In this document: piece by piece, positions 34,926 through 43,923 of the stretch
Layout of the letters: each line of letters begins with the position of its first letter
Numbering within the stretch: the stretch's first letter is position 1
Assembly (NCBI RefSeq): GCF_000238775.2
Contig: NZ_AFEJ02000003.1
Span: forward strand, 62,001 to 126,000
Reading direction: 5' to 3'
Source: Acaryochloris sp. CCMEE 5410
GTDB lineage: Bacteria; Cyanobacteriota; Cyanobacteriia; Thermosynechococcales; Thermosynechococcaceae
Length of the DNA stretch: 64,000 bases
Made by a program: the position numbers and the translations under genes
The notes under the pieces: generated by a model
Seen by the model: only the letters and a program-made list of their open reading frames with translations
The model's database searches: none
What the model was told of the DNA's origin: nothing

Positions 34926-35603
34926 CTAGGATTTAGCCGCCTGGTTTTGCATCATCTCTTTCATCATCTCGGAGTGTGTAAGCTTTTTAGACTTGCTCCC
35001 AGTCCGACGCTTCCCACTACCACTAGCCCCAACAGGAGTCGGGTCTTGAGGTACGGCCAACTCATCATCCAACGGGTCAGGATCAACAGGTGGATCAAGG
35101 ACCGGGACCGGAGCCTCATCAAGGATAGTCATGGATTCCTCCTCAGCCACGGGTGCAGTCTCCTCCAGATCTTCGGTAATGTCAGGAGCCAGATCCTCAG
35201 CCTCGTCATCAGAAGTATCCTCAGTCGGGCTGTCGGCCAGGAATGCCTGGGTCTGGTCCTTGAACCAGTCGATAGCCTTATCGTGCAGTTCCCAGTGGGC
35301 ATCGATCCGATCAATGAGCTGGGACTTGATGAGCGCTTGGACGAATGCCGTCTCCTGCTGACAGCCTTTGCGGTAGACAGCCACAGTACGCCCTTTGACC
35401 TCATCAAAGATGGGTCCATGCTTCTGGCTCACTTTGGACAGGCCCCAGGAGCAGAGAGCAGCGAAGTTTTTCCAGCCCTGGATTTCCTTGCGAATGACGA
35501 ACAAGAAAGCTTTATTTGCGGCTAGGCCCACTTGGGTAGCGGCGGTGTCGATGACTTCGGTGTGGTCGGCTTGTTTGACGGTGATGCTTGTAATCAATTT
35601 CAT
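34926..35603 (-). CDS. Plasmid protein with acidic C-terminal tail
   Basis: About 225 residues from ATG 35603 (AAAGGACAA just upstream); longer in-frame starts lack support. The N-terminal 115 residues look folded (MKLITSITVKQADHTEV, ALCSWGLSKVSQKHGPIF). The rest is a long Asp/Glu/Pro-rich tail ending in basic SGSGKRRTGSKSKK and a short helix. I recognise no family. Acidic-tail proteins of this style occur beside plasmid DNA-processing genes, but that is only context. Confidence 0.6.
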   Translation of the reverse strand: MKLITSITVKQADHTEVIDTAATQVGLAANKAFLFVIRKEIQGWKNFAALCSWGLSKVSQKHGPIFDEVKGRTVAVYRKGCQQETAFVQALIKSQLIDRIDAHWELHDKAIDWFKDQTQAFLADSPTEDTSDDEAEDLAPDITEDLEETAPVAEEESMTILDEAPVPVLDPPVDPDPLDDELAVPQDPTPVGASGSGKRRTGSKSKKLTHSEMMKEMMQNQAAKS

Positions 35604-36014
35604 AAGTGTTGTCCTTTGAATAACGAATAGTAGATAGGGCACGACTGGCATTTGCAACCAAGTCGGCCATGTGGATATTTGGAAAACGAAAAGGGAGGTC
35701 TTTGCCTCTTGGGGAATATACCCTCGGGAAAAATCAGGCTCGATGGGGAGCCGTCATGAGGTGGATTTGGATAAAAACTTTGGGTGGGAGTGGTCCCTTT
35801 CCGTCCCGATCTAACGTTCACGGAGACGGGCGTTTACTGAGGAGCCTTCTCGCTGATTTTTAGGATAATCAGGAACCATACCGATGAAGCCATCATAATC
35901 CAGTGAAAACTAAGAATCAAGGCATGATGGCCGGGAATTACTTATTGATACTGAGAAAAGCATAAGCAGATGCTAGAGTGCAGAAATCACTTTCCTCGAC
36001 TAGGACCTTCAACC
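35604..36014. other. Non-coding region
   Basis: I see no convincing gene in these 411 bases. It presumably holds the promoter of the gene ending at 34926. No clear terminator, repeat or RNA structure was recognised. Confidence 0.4.
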
Positions 36015-36929
36015 TTAACCTGCTGCTAGCATGTCAAAGACCCAGCACTCAGGCTTCCCCGCCGCGATGAAGTTACCCATGCCCTCAGCCACGACACTAT
36101 CACTATCCCCAAGAAACCCTTCAAATAATTGACAGACCCAATGGTAATCAATACCCAAGGCTTTGCGGATAGCCTTGTATTCTGGTTGCTGATACTGTTT
36201 TTGATCATACTCGGCATCTTCGGCTGTCTTAGATGCAGACCAAGAAATACGCATCGGATCGAACCCCTGTCCCATATCTACGACGACCGCTAGACCGATT
36301 CGCTCTAGCAAGGTCGGACCATGTTCACATTCCAGTATCAAGTAGGGCAAGTGTGGAGCCACTGCTGCAATCACATCTTCAATCGATAGTTCGACCAAAG
36401 TAACGGGCATCCGTTGTGCAAACTCCCTTAGTTCGTCGTTCATCTTTCGCACCAGGTATCGATCCACCATTCTTTCTTTGCGTTCTACGTAGGTAGAGAG
36501 CCACATCGCTTTTCCATGAACAAAATCGGTCGATGCCCTCGGTTCATAGGTACGAGAGTTGCCCAGGTGAAGAACGCTGAACAGATGGTCTGCAAAAGCA
36601 ACGGGCACGTCCCAATAGGCGCAACCGATGTACAGATGGGCATACGGCTCATTATCTAGGTAGAAAATTTCAAGGTTGATGTCGCTATTTTCTTCGTTTC
36701 TATTTTCTTGGTAGAGGCTAGTCCCGCCTGGGTTGACGTAGATGCAGTCCAGCATTTCGGTGAAACTTCCATCATCATTAAAGGAAATGTAGTGGTCGTA
36801 GAAAAAGTTATCGACAGAGAACTTGCGAATGACAATATGCAGCTCCCCTGGTCCCTGAATCTCCAGCTCTTGCCTACCGGGATGATCTGTAATGCCGACT
36901 CGCCAACCTTGGATATATTCTCTCTTCAT
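36015..36929 (-). CDS. Hypothetical protein of 304 residues
   Basis: A soluble 304-residue protein with no signal or membrane segment and no family I can name. The N-terminal half is beta-rich (YIQGWRVGITDHPGRQELEI); the second half is more helical (LSIEDVIAAVAPHLPYLILE) and ends with LLAAG. A DUF5131 remnant ends 15 bases upstream on the same strand, so both may come from one phage- or plasmid-derived operon. Confidence 0.6.
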   Translation of the reverse strand: MKREYIQGWRVGITDHPGRQELEIQGPGELHIVIRKFSVDNFFYDHYISFNDDGSFTEMLDCIYVNPGGTSLYQENRNEENSDINLEIFYLDNEPYAHLYIGCAYWDVPVAFADHLFSVLHLGNSRTYEPRASTDFVHGKAMWLSTYVERKERMVDRYLVRKMNDELREFAQRMPVTLVELSIEDVIAAVAPHLPYLILECEHGPTLLERIGLAVVVDMGQGFDPMRISWSASKTAEDAEYDQKQYQQPEYKAIRKALGIDYHWVCQLFEGFLGDSDSVVAEGMGNFIAAGKPECWVFDMLAAG

Positions 36930-36944
36930 CCACTGTCACCTCCA

Positions 36945-37202
36945 TCATCCAAACTCTGGGAACTCCCGCACCCGAAGATCCTGCGGCCATTCTTCGGCAT
37001 CCCCACCCTTCGCTGAACGGAGCTTGGGAACTCCCACCGGATTGCTCCCAAGCTGCTTGATAAACACGGGGATTTCTGCTGATTTGCATTGGTCTCGAAT
37101 CGAGCGAATCCAGGTGACATCACAGGGCCGAGCGCCAGGACCGGACTCACCCCCGGTAATGCACCAGCTCAAAGATGATGCTGTCAGATTTAGGTCTACA
37201 TC
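36945..37202 (-). pseudogene. DUF5131 (phage Gp37/Gp68-like) gene remnant
   Basis: Only the C-terminal 80 or so residues remain: LSWCITGGESGPGARPCDVT, then VTWIRSIRDQCKSAEIPVF and EEWPQDLRVREFPEF. These are typical of the DUF5131 family. Homology stops exactly at the inverted repeat of the Tn3-family transposon at 37201, so the 5' part was removed or carried elsewhere by that element. Confidence 0.75.
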
Positions 37203-37275
37203 ACCCCATGCCGACATAAGCACAATTTTTACCACAGGATCGCTGCAAGCTATATTTATCAGTACTTTTCAGACT

Positions 37276-37743
37276 TCAAAATTTAGGTTTTTTGAGCTTA
37301 TACGCCTGTCCACAGAAGGGGCAGAACCGATGTTTAAGCGACGTAATTAGCTCATTGCAGTTATCACAGCGATTTCGTAAACGCTCGCCACACTCAAAGC
37401 AGAATTTTGCTCGGACATTCGTCCACAGCGCATCAGGCGGCGTTCCGGGTACCCAGCATTTTGGGCAGAATTTAACGGCATGAGCCACCTCAAGTGAGCT
37501 GCCCTTATACACGCTCTCCAAATACTCCCCAGGCACCTGCAACGCATAGGCCAAGCCATTGATCGTTTTGCGATTTAGCTTGGTTGTCTTGCCCCGTTCT
37601 AACTTGCCTAGGCTTTGGACATGCAGATCCGCTTTCAGGGCGACTTGCTTCTGAGTCAGCCCTAACCCATCTCGCAATCTGCGAACATATTCAGCGATGG
37701 ATTCACCGGGCTTTGGAGCCTGTTCTGTTTCTAAAGCCTGCAT
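37276..37743 (-). CDS. XRE-family regulator with C-terminal double zinc ribbon
   Basis: A 155-residue protein: a Cro/C1-type helix-turn-helix (residues 15-75, LRDGLGLTQKQVALKADLHV, SLGKLERGK) followed by four paired-cysteine motifs (CPKC, CFEC, CDNC, CPFC), enough for two zinc ribbons. It is inside the transposon and divergent from the recombinase gene; the 81-base gap between them probably holds its operator. It likely controls transposition or recombination. A zinc-ribbon XRE fusion is not a usual Tn3 passenger. Confidence 0.75.
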   Translation of the reverse strand: MQALETEQAPKPGESIAEYVRRLRDGLGLTQKQVALKADLHVQSLGKLERGKTTKLNRKTINGLAYALQVPGEYLESVYKGSSLEVAHAVKFCPKCWVPGTPPDALWTNVRAKFCFECGERLRNRCDNCNELITSLKHRFCPFCGQAYKLKKPKF

Positions 37744-37824
37744 AGAGTGATAACTTTAACGCTAGCTATTAGATGTGTTTATAAAGCTGCTGATAGCAGC
37801 TTATTGTAAGCATCCAAAGTCCTT

Positions 37825-38715
37825 ATGTCACCTCCTTTGGCAACGGTCGCAACAGAATTTATTGACCGTCCGGGTCTGAGTGAAGCAACGATCCGTTCCT
37901 ATGAATTTACTCTAATGCCCCTGCTGCAACAGTATGGCCGATGGCCAACGGAATTGATAGATCGCGAGATCTTGGAGACCTATCTCAATAGCCTTACGGG
38001 TCTACGTTACAGCACCCACCACCGCCACCAAGCTATTCTGCAAGCATTGATGAATTTTGCGGTTGAGCGCCATTATATTCGTGCCAATCCCATCTCCCGG
38101 TTACCTCGTCGTAAACCCAACCCCCAAAGAGGAGAACATAACAGCGACCAGGCCATTCGCTACTTAACTCCAGACCAGCTTCATGTCCTCTATCAAGCCG
38201 TGGCTAAAGACCGGAGAACAGAAGCCTTGGTCCGTTTGCTTCACCGAAGTGGGGCCCGAATTTCAGAGCTTCTAGCATTGGACCTATCAGACGTAGATTT
38301 CAAAGACTGTCGTTTTCAGGTCCTAGGCAAGGGCAACAAACAACGCTGGTGTTTCTTTAGTGCTGATGCCCATGACAGCCTCCAGAAATACCTCAAATAT
38401 CATCGCCATGCTCAAAGCCCTGCCTTGTTTACAGCCCAGCATCGATTGACCCAACAGATTACTCGCCTCAGTTATGGTACGGCCTACAAGTCCTTTAAGC
38501 AGTTAATCTCAGGGTATCCAGAGCTAGAAGGGATTCGCCTCCATGATCTGCGCCATACCTTTGCAACAGAGCGAGTAGGACTGATGGGGCTCGAAGAATT
38601 GAGAGCCCTGATGGGGCATCAGAATATCCAAACCACCTTACGGTATCAGAAAGTCACCTCTGCTCAAGCCCAACAAGCTGCTCAACAAGCTTTTCAATCT
38701 CTTTTACAAAGGTGA
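37825..38715 (+). CDS. Tyrosine recombinase, TnpI-like resolvase
   Basis: A 296-residue phage-integrase family enzyme: SAM-like core-binding N-domain (residues 1-95) and a catalytic domain with R in HRSGARISELLAL, HDLRHTFATERVGL (H-x-x-R, H) and GHQNIQTTLRYQKV with the nucleophile Tyr. In Tn3-type elements such enzymes resolve cointegrates in place of a serine resolvase. The 150 bases after it include an inverted repeat GAGTAT-GAGCA-ATACTC at 38792-38808 that may belong to the resolution site. Confidence 0.88.
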   Translation: MSPPLATVATEFIDRPGLSEATIRSYEFTLMPLLQQYGRWPTELIDREILETYLNSLTGLRYSTHHRHQAILQALMNFAVERHYIRANPISRLPRRKPNPQRGEHNSDQAIRYLTPDQLHVLYQAVAKDRRTEALVRLLHRSGARISELLALDLSDVDFKDCRFQVLGKGNKQRWCFFSADAHDSLQKYLKYHRHAQSPALFTAQHRLTQQITRLSYGTAYKSFKQLISGYPELEGIRLHDLRHTFATERVGLMGLEELRALMGHQNIQTTLRYQKVTSAQAQQAAQQAFQSLLQR

Positions 38716-38865
38716 ACTAATAGGCATCACTGTCTTTGTCACTATCTATAGCCTAAAGATATACAACAGCCTCAATTTCTTCGTTAAGGTGGAGTATGAG
38801 CAATACTCTAGGTTTGGAGAGTAAGTAAACCAATGGTGGCGCTGAAACGAGGGTAATCTGCACTG

Positions 38866-41844
38866 ATGACCGCGATTGAACGGACTGCCTATCCTCAGTT
38901 TAAGGACCGCCCCACTCGTAAAACCCTTACAGAGCTATATACTCCGACCCCTTCGGAAATTCAATTTGCTAGAGCCAATACCCGTAACCCGTCGAATTTC
39001 TTGAGCCTTGTGGTCCTGTTGAAATCGTTTCAACGATTAGGCTATTTCCCTGCACCAGCAGATATCCCGTCAGCCATTATTGGGCATTTGAAATCTTGCC
39101 TTAATGTAGGTAAACGGATAGACCTGACACCTTCTACAACATCCCTAAATCGATTTCAGCAGTTGATTCGCACCTATCTAAACGTTCAACCCTATGGAAT
39201 TGAAGCTCAAAAACTGGCAACTACCGCACTTGCTAACGCTGCTCTCATTAAGGATCATCCGGCAGATCTGGTGAATATTGCCATCGAAGAATTGGTTAAA
39301 AGCCGGTATGAACTACCCGCTTTTCGCACCCTAGATGACTTGGCCATGACCATTCGATTGCGCACGCATCAGCAATTGTTTGAGCAGGTCTGTGCACAAC
39401 TGTCCAAAACGGATAAGGCTTATCTAGATCAGATCCTTCGCCCCCAATCGGAAGACGCTGAGATGACGCTCAATCTTCTGAAAGCTCCTCCCAAGAAAGC
39501 CTCCCTAACCCATCTTAAAGAACTCCAGGCCAAGTATGAATCCTTGATGTCCTTTGCTTATGCTCAGCGCATCCTGGTGGATCTGCCCCCTGCCAAAATT
39601 AAGTATTTTGCAGCCCAAGCTCAGGTGCTTGATATTGCTGAATTGGCAAAGGTCAATCCTTCTAAGCGATACACTTTTCTGGTGTGTTTGATCTATCGTG
39701 CCCAGGTCAAATCTCGCGATCACCTGGCAGATATGTTCCTCAAACGGATGCTCGGTATCCATAACCGGGCCAAGACTCGATTGGTTGAACTGCGAGAACA
39801 GCATCTGGCCACCACTGAATCTATGTTGAGTATCTTCGGTGAAGTGCTGGATGCATCAGCCCAAAAACCCAGTCCTACTGCCCTTGGCAAACAAGTTCAA
39901 GGAATTTTGAATGCCCATGGGGGTGCCCAAGCCTTATTGGACCAATGCAAGCAAGTCTCCCCCTACAACACCAAGAATCATTTGCCACTACTGTGGTCTT
40001 TCTATGTCACCTACCGTAAGCCCATCTTCCGCATGGTCCGGTCGTTGAATATTCAATCTACCAGCCAAGATCAATCCTTGATAGAAGCCCTTCACTTTCT
40101 CCTGGAGCATGAAGACCGACGGAGCCAATATTTGCCTGCAGATCTGGACCTGAGTTTTATCAGTGACCCATGGAGACAGCTTGTCTATGCCCATGATGGG
40201 GAAAAAGAAGTTCTGGTTCGGCGTCAATTAGAAGTCTGTATATTTAGCTATCTGGCCACGGAGCTGAATACAGGCGATGCTTGTGTTCCAGGTTCAGAGA
40301 AATATGCAGATTTTCGAGACCAGCTCCTGACTTGGGAAGAGTGCCAGCCTTTACTGGAGCAATATTGCCAAGAATTGGGGATACCCTCCACCCCTAGCGG
40401 TTTTATCAAACACCTCAAGGACCAACTGACCCAACTGGCCACGGAGGTGGACCAAATCTGTAAAGACGATCCTCAAATCACCATCAATCCAGATAACAAG
40501 CCCAGCCTCAAACGCCTGACGGCTGCACCCAGGTCCAAAAGCGCGGTGCAGCTAGAAAAGAAGATTCTGGAAAAACTACCGGAACGAAGTGTGCTGGATG
40601 TTCTCTCCAACGTCCAACATTGGGTGAATTGGACCCGTCATTTTGGTCCGCTATCGGGGGCTGAACCTAAGCTCAGAAATCCTATTGAGCGCTATCTGTT
40701 CACCACCTTCGGGTATGCCACCAACTTGGGGCCAAATGAAACAGCTCGCCACACTCGGGGGAAAATGACTGCCCATATGTTGTCCTATGTCCACAGACGC
40801 CATTTCACCACCCAGAAAATTGAGGCTGCCATTCGGGACATCATCAATGCCTACGCAAGCCTTAAACTGCCTCGATGTTGGGGGACGGGTAAGCAAGCTG
40901 CTGCGGACGGCAGCAAGTTTGAAATTTACGACAACAATCTGATCTCTGAATACCATATCCGCTATGGCGGCTATGGAGGCATTGCTTATCATCACGTATC
41001 GGATCAATATATTGCCTTGTTCACCCACTTCATCAGCTGTGGGGTGTGGGAGGCCGTCTACATTTTAGATGGGCTGATCAACAACCAATCTGACATTCAA
41101 CCTGATACCCTCCATGCCGATACCCAAGGTCAATGTGCGCCAGCGTTCGCCTTATCGTATTTGCTGGGGATACAGCTAATGCCCCGAATTCGGAATTGGC
41201 AAGGGTTATCATTCTTTCGACCTAGCTCCGATGCCGTTTATGAATATATTGATCCGCTGTTTGATAAGAAGGCCAACTGGCGGTTGATTGAAATGCATTG
41301 GCAAGATCTCATGAGAGTTGTGCTCTCTATCCGGGCGGGGAAGCTCCTACCTTCAACCATTCTCAGACGTCTGAACAGCAACAGCAAGAAAAACAGGCTC
41401 TACCATGCTTTTGAGGCGCTTGGGCATGTGGTGCGAACCCAATTCTTGTTGCGCTATATCTCTGATAAAGGGCTCAGACGACAGGTGAGTGAATGCACCA
41501 ACAAAGTGGAAAGATATCACCAATTTCTGGACTGGTTGTTCTTTGGCAAAGAAGGCGTTCTCACAGACAACGATCCAGAGCAGCAGGAGAAACAGCTTAA
41601 ATATCTTGAGTTAGTGTCCAGTGCAGTCATTCTGCAAAATGCTGTGGATATTTCTACCGCAGTCCAGAAGCTACATGAGGAGGGGTATGAGATCAAGCAA
41701 GAGGACCTGGCGACGATGAGTCCCTACCTTACCCGTAATCTCAGGCGCTATGGTGACTACGTGGTCGATATCAACGATATTCCACATCCGTTAGAACTAG
41801 CAATCCCACTTCCTATAAAGATCTTAGAGGCTATTACTATCTGA
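38866..41844 (+). CDS. tnpA: Tn3-family transposase TnpA
   Basis: A full-length 992-residue TnpA. The catalytic residues are visible in AAADGSKFEIY (D), LHADTQGQCAPAF (D) and CTNKVERYHQFLDWLF (E); GYATNLGPNETARHT and the N-terminal DNA-binding half also fit. It carries out replicative transposition of the element bounded at 37201 and 41970. The frame is intact. A fragment of a related TnpA lies at 46914, showing that more than one Tn3-type element has visited this replicon. Confidence 0.95.
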   Translation: MTAIERTAYPQFKDRPTRKTLTELYTPTPSEIQFARANTRNPSNFLSLVVLLKSFQRLGYFPAPADIPSAIIGHLKSCLNVGKRIDLTPSTTSLNRFQQLIRTYLNVQPYGIEAQKLATTALANAALIKDHPADLVNIAIEELVKSRYELPAFRTLDDLAMTIRLRTHQQLFEQVCAQLSKTDKAYLDQILRPQSEDAEMTLNLLKAPPKKASLTHLKELQAKYESLMSFAYAQRILVDLPPAKIKYFAAQAQVLDIAELAKVNPSKRYTFLVCLIYRAQVKSRDHLADMFLKRMLGIHNRAKTRLVELREQHLATTESMLSIFGEVLDASAQKPSPTALGKQVQGILNAHGGAQALLDQCKQVSPYNTKNHLPLLWSFYVTYRKPIFRMVRSLNIQSTSQDQSLIEALHFLLEHEDRRSQYLPADLDLSFISDPWRQLVYAHDGEKEVLVRRQLEVCIFSYLATELNTGDACVPGSEKYADFRDQLLTWEECQPLLEQYCQELGIPSTPSGFIKHLKDQLTQLATEVDQICKDDPQITINPDNKPSLKRLTAAPRSKSAVQLEKKILEKLPERSVLDVLSNVQHWVNWTRHFGPLSGAEPKLRNPIERYLFTTFGYATNLGPNETARHTRGKMTAHMLSYVHRRHFTTQKIEAAIRDIINAYASLKLPRCWGTGKQAAADGSKFEIYDNNLISEYHIRYGGYGGIAYHHVSDQYIALFTHFISCGVWEAVYILDGLINNQSDIQPDTLHADTQGQCAPAFALSYLLGIQLMPRIRNWQGLSFFRPSSDAVYEYIDPLFDKKANWRLIEMHWQDLMRVVLSIRAGKLLPSTILRRLNSNSKKNRLYHAFEALGHVVRTQFLLRYISDKGLRRQVSECTNKVERYHQFLDWLFFGKEGVLTDNDPEQQEKQLKYLELVSSAVILQNAVDISTAVQKLHEEGYEIKQEDLATMSPYLTRNLRRYGDYVVDINDIPHPLELAIPLPIKILEAITI

Positions 41845-42055
41845 TAAATAGTGATTTTTATGTCTACTGCTCTGTAAGCTTTTAGAGAATTTTGAAGTCT
41901 TGAAAGGCCCTTGAATAAAGCGGTGTGACGATCCTGTGGTAAAAATTGTGCTTATGTCGGCATGGGGTGAAATATAGTTTTTGAAATCATCTAGTCTGTT
42001 TTTACGTATCTCTTGGTATGGCCCCACTTTATGCTCATATCTCTAATCTGCAATA

Positions 42056-42084
42056 GCACTATTGCACTATAGTACTAAAGTGCT
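42056..42084. repeat. Centromere-like palindromes downstream of the second parAB
   Basis: GCACTAT (42056-42062), GCACTATAGTAC (42064-42075) and AAGTGC form two adjacent partial copies of the GCACTATAGTGC palindrome found in number upstream of the operon. One overlaps the 3' end of the parB-like gene. Confidence 0.6.
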
Positions 42085-42503
42085 TTTTTGTATAAGTTCT
42101 GTGATTTCGTCAAAATCGAGCGTATTGTACCTGCACGCTTTCTCCTGGCTAACCTCGTTTGTGCATCCTCAACGGTTGCATTCATTATGGAGGGATCTTC
42201 TTGGCAGGCTATAAAAGCAGCTTCAAGAAAAGTCTCAATGGTAATTTTATTTTCCTTGCAAGTAATTTCTAGCTGAGTGAGTATATCCTCTTCTAATCTG
42301 ACACCAACCTTCTTTTGAGCGATCGGTGGAAATGAAGCTAGCTCCGCTGTCAAGTTTGCTTCTATGTCTTCACGGATGTCGATCTGTGACTTCTGGCTCT
42401 CGGGGTTGTCCTCAGCTAGTTTATCGATGAGTGAATCTTGTCGTTGTTCGACCTTCACTGATGGAGTTTCTGTTTCCTGGCGAATCTTATCTAATAGGCT
42501 CAT
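42075..42503 (-). CDS. ParB-like partition partner (second module)
   Basis: A 142-residue protein overlapping the parA stop by 4 bases. The N-terminus is hydrophilic and probably disordered (LLDKIRQETETPSVKVEQRQ); the C-terminal half starts with a beta strand and two helices (KKVGVRLEEDILTQLEITCK, IETFLEAAFI) in ribbon-helix-helix style and ends basic (RLARRKRAGTIRSILTKSQN). It lines up in layout with the first module's partner at 17830. It presumably binds the GCACTATAGTGC palindromes. Confidence 0.7.
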   Translation of the reverse strand: MSLLDKIRQETETPSVKVEQRQDSLIDKLAEDNPESQKSQIDIREDIEANLTAELASFPPIAQKKVGVRLEEDILTQLEITCKENKITIETFLEAAFIACQEDPSIMNATVEDAQTRLARRKRAGTIRSILTKSQNLYKKAL

Positions 42504-43363
42504 TCTTCTTCCTCTGTTTTTAAGACTGGAACTGATTTAGCGTACTGTCCGAGCAAGGGTCTTAACCTTTCGATGAGACTTCGTAAAGGGAATTCCAAGG
42601 CCTCATATCCCAGTTCTCCAGGTAGAGTTAGTTCGTCAATAGCCCGTTTATAAATGTCGCTCTCTAGAATATGTGGAAGCATTAATTCCTTTCCTACGAG
42701 TGCTTCCATGACTTCAATGTTGGTCCTCGTTACCCTAGTAGGATTTAAACCTGTCCACTTTGCCCGAAAAGGAATTGTTCCAATAAATTCACCTAATGGA
42801 ACCATTGACTGACATGTTTCAATTAGACCCTTTGTTCTCTTAAGGGATTTAACGCCTTTAATATTTGCCTCGGCACAGATAACCCAGCGATCTCCACTTC
42901 CAAGAGACGTGAGAGTAAGGTGTGAGCGTTCGGGAGGTGGATCAATGATGATGACTCCAAAATTAGCTGTGATTTTGTCTTTGTCCTTAACCGTCTCACC
43001 AGCTTGTTGAATACGATTTCTTAGTACGCTGATGCTTGCTGGTGAGGCTGCTAGGGAGTGGTTCGCATTTTCTAGTTCGTCAGTAGATGGAATGAGAAAA
43101 AGATTCTCGTTATCTGGGACTTCATGAATGGCTTTGAACAATGGAAGTTTCTCAGGTGATCTCGTCAGAACTTCTAGAAGAGTTGGACGATCTTCCGGGT
43201 CAACTCCTAGGAAATCAGTAAGACTAGCTTGAGGATCGGCATCTACAAAAAGAACGGGAATACCATAGCTTGCCAAAATTCTCCCAGTCATAAGTGCCAC
43301 TGTCGTTTTGCCTTGACCTCCTGCCAAAGCAAGTGGGACAAGAGTTGGTGCTTTGTAGGTCAT
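42500..43363 (-). CDS. parA: ParA-type partition ATPase (second module)
   Basis: A 287-residue ATPase with Walker A LALAGGQGKTTVAL (near residue 15), VDADPQASLTDFLG and Walker B FGVIIIDPPPE. As in the first ParA, the signature lysine of the deviant Walker A is missing (Ala in AGGQGK). The region FRAKWTGLNPTRVTRTNIEV parallels TREQWAGSNKTRMTKAALEA of the first ParA, so they belong to one subfamily. Having two such modules suggests fusion of two plasmids. Confidence 0.88.
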   Translation of the reverse strand: MTYKAPTLVPLALAGGQGKTTVALMTGRILASYGIPVLFVDADPQASLTDFLGVDPEDRPTLLEVLTRSPEKLPLFKAIHEVPDNENLFLIPSTDELENANHSLAASPASISVLRNRIQQAGETVKDKDKITANFGVIIIDPPPERSHLTLTSLGSGDRWVICAEANIKGVKSLKRTKGLIETCQSMVPLGEFIGTIPFRAKWTGLNPTRVTRTNIEVMEALVGKELMLPHILESDIYKRAIDELTLPGELGYEALEFPLRSLIERLRPLLGQYAKSVPVLKTEEEE

Positions 43364-43431
43364 CTTTGTGCTTTTGGTGAATAGTACTGTTGCAAGATAG
43401 TTGTTTAGTTCAATAGCAATAGTGAACTAAT

Positions 43432-43747
43432 GCAGTATAGTGCAAAAGTAAAAAAGTGCAATACCATATTGCAGCTAATTAAGAATAGTGCCATTGATTC
43501 AGTGATGCAAGTTAGAAGCTGTTTTGGCTAAGAAGGACTCCCTATAACGCTTTCAGGCATTTAATTTATTGCACTAAAGTACTTTAGTGCAATAGTCCTT
43601 TTTGTTGATTCTGAGATTAACTATTCTGGTTTATCTGAATAGTTCAGTAGTGAAAAAGCACTATAGTGCAATAGAGGTATCAGCTCAATGCATTGAATCC
43701 ATAAACTATTACACTATAGTGCAATAGCAGAAAAGCACTATAGTGCT
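43432..43747. repeat. Cluster of GCACTATAGTGC palindromes (candidate parS)
   Basis: At least five copies lie upstream of the second parA: 43432-43445 (variant), 43568-43593 (a perfect 26-bp palindrome starting ATTGCACTAAAGT), 43658-43669, 43712-43721 and 43734-43747. The unit is GCACTATAGTGC, often extended by CAATAG. It is likely the centromere and operator of the ParAB operon; replication iterons are the alternative. The region 43364-43923 has no gene. Confidence 0.7.
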
Positions 43748-43923
43748 TCACTGTATTTGGCTTATCCGATCTAAGATCATGCTGGTGCTCTGTCCAAATT
43801 AGTTACCTTGACCTTCGAAAATCCCACGGCATCAATGGAGCACTCTGGCTCCAAAAATTGAGTTTCTGAGATCACGCCTCTTCCTCAGCGGCAAAATGCT
43901 GATCAGCAATCTCAGCACACGCA

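Larger units (their letters stand above)
37201..41970 (+). mobile_element. Tn3-family transposon with XRE regulator and tyrosine recombinase
   Basis: A perfect 42-bp inverted repeat (TCACCCCATGCCGACATAAG ... GGATCG) bounds the element at 37201-37242 and 41929-41970. It holds, in order, a zinc-ribbon XRE regulator (minus), a tyrosine recombinase (plus) and a 992-residue TnpA (plus). No 5-bp target duplication is seen, and the gene cut on the left does not reappear on the right, so the flanks have been rearranged. Confidence 0.88.

Noticed and set aside
34848-35525. 225-codon plus-strand frame opposite the acidic-tail protein gene
   Set aside because: It is the antisense shadow of the Asp/Glu-rich gene at 34926-35603 and has Ser/Leu/Arg-rich, unnatural composition.
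43432-43747. Short repeats with variable spacing, considered as a CRISPR array
   Set aside because: The units are palindromic, about 12 bp, irregularly spaced and next to parAB; there are no uniform spacers and no cas genes.
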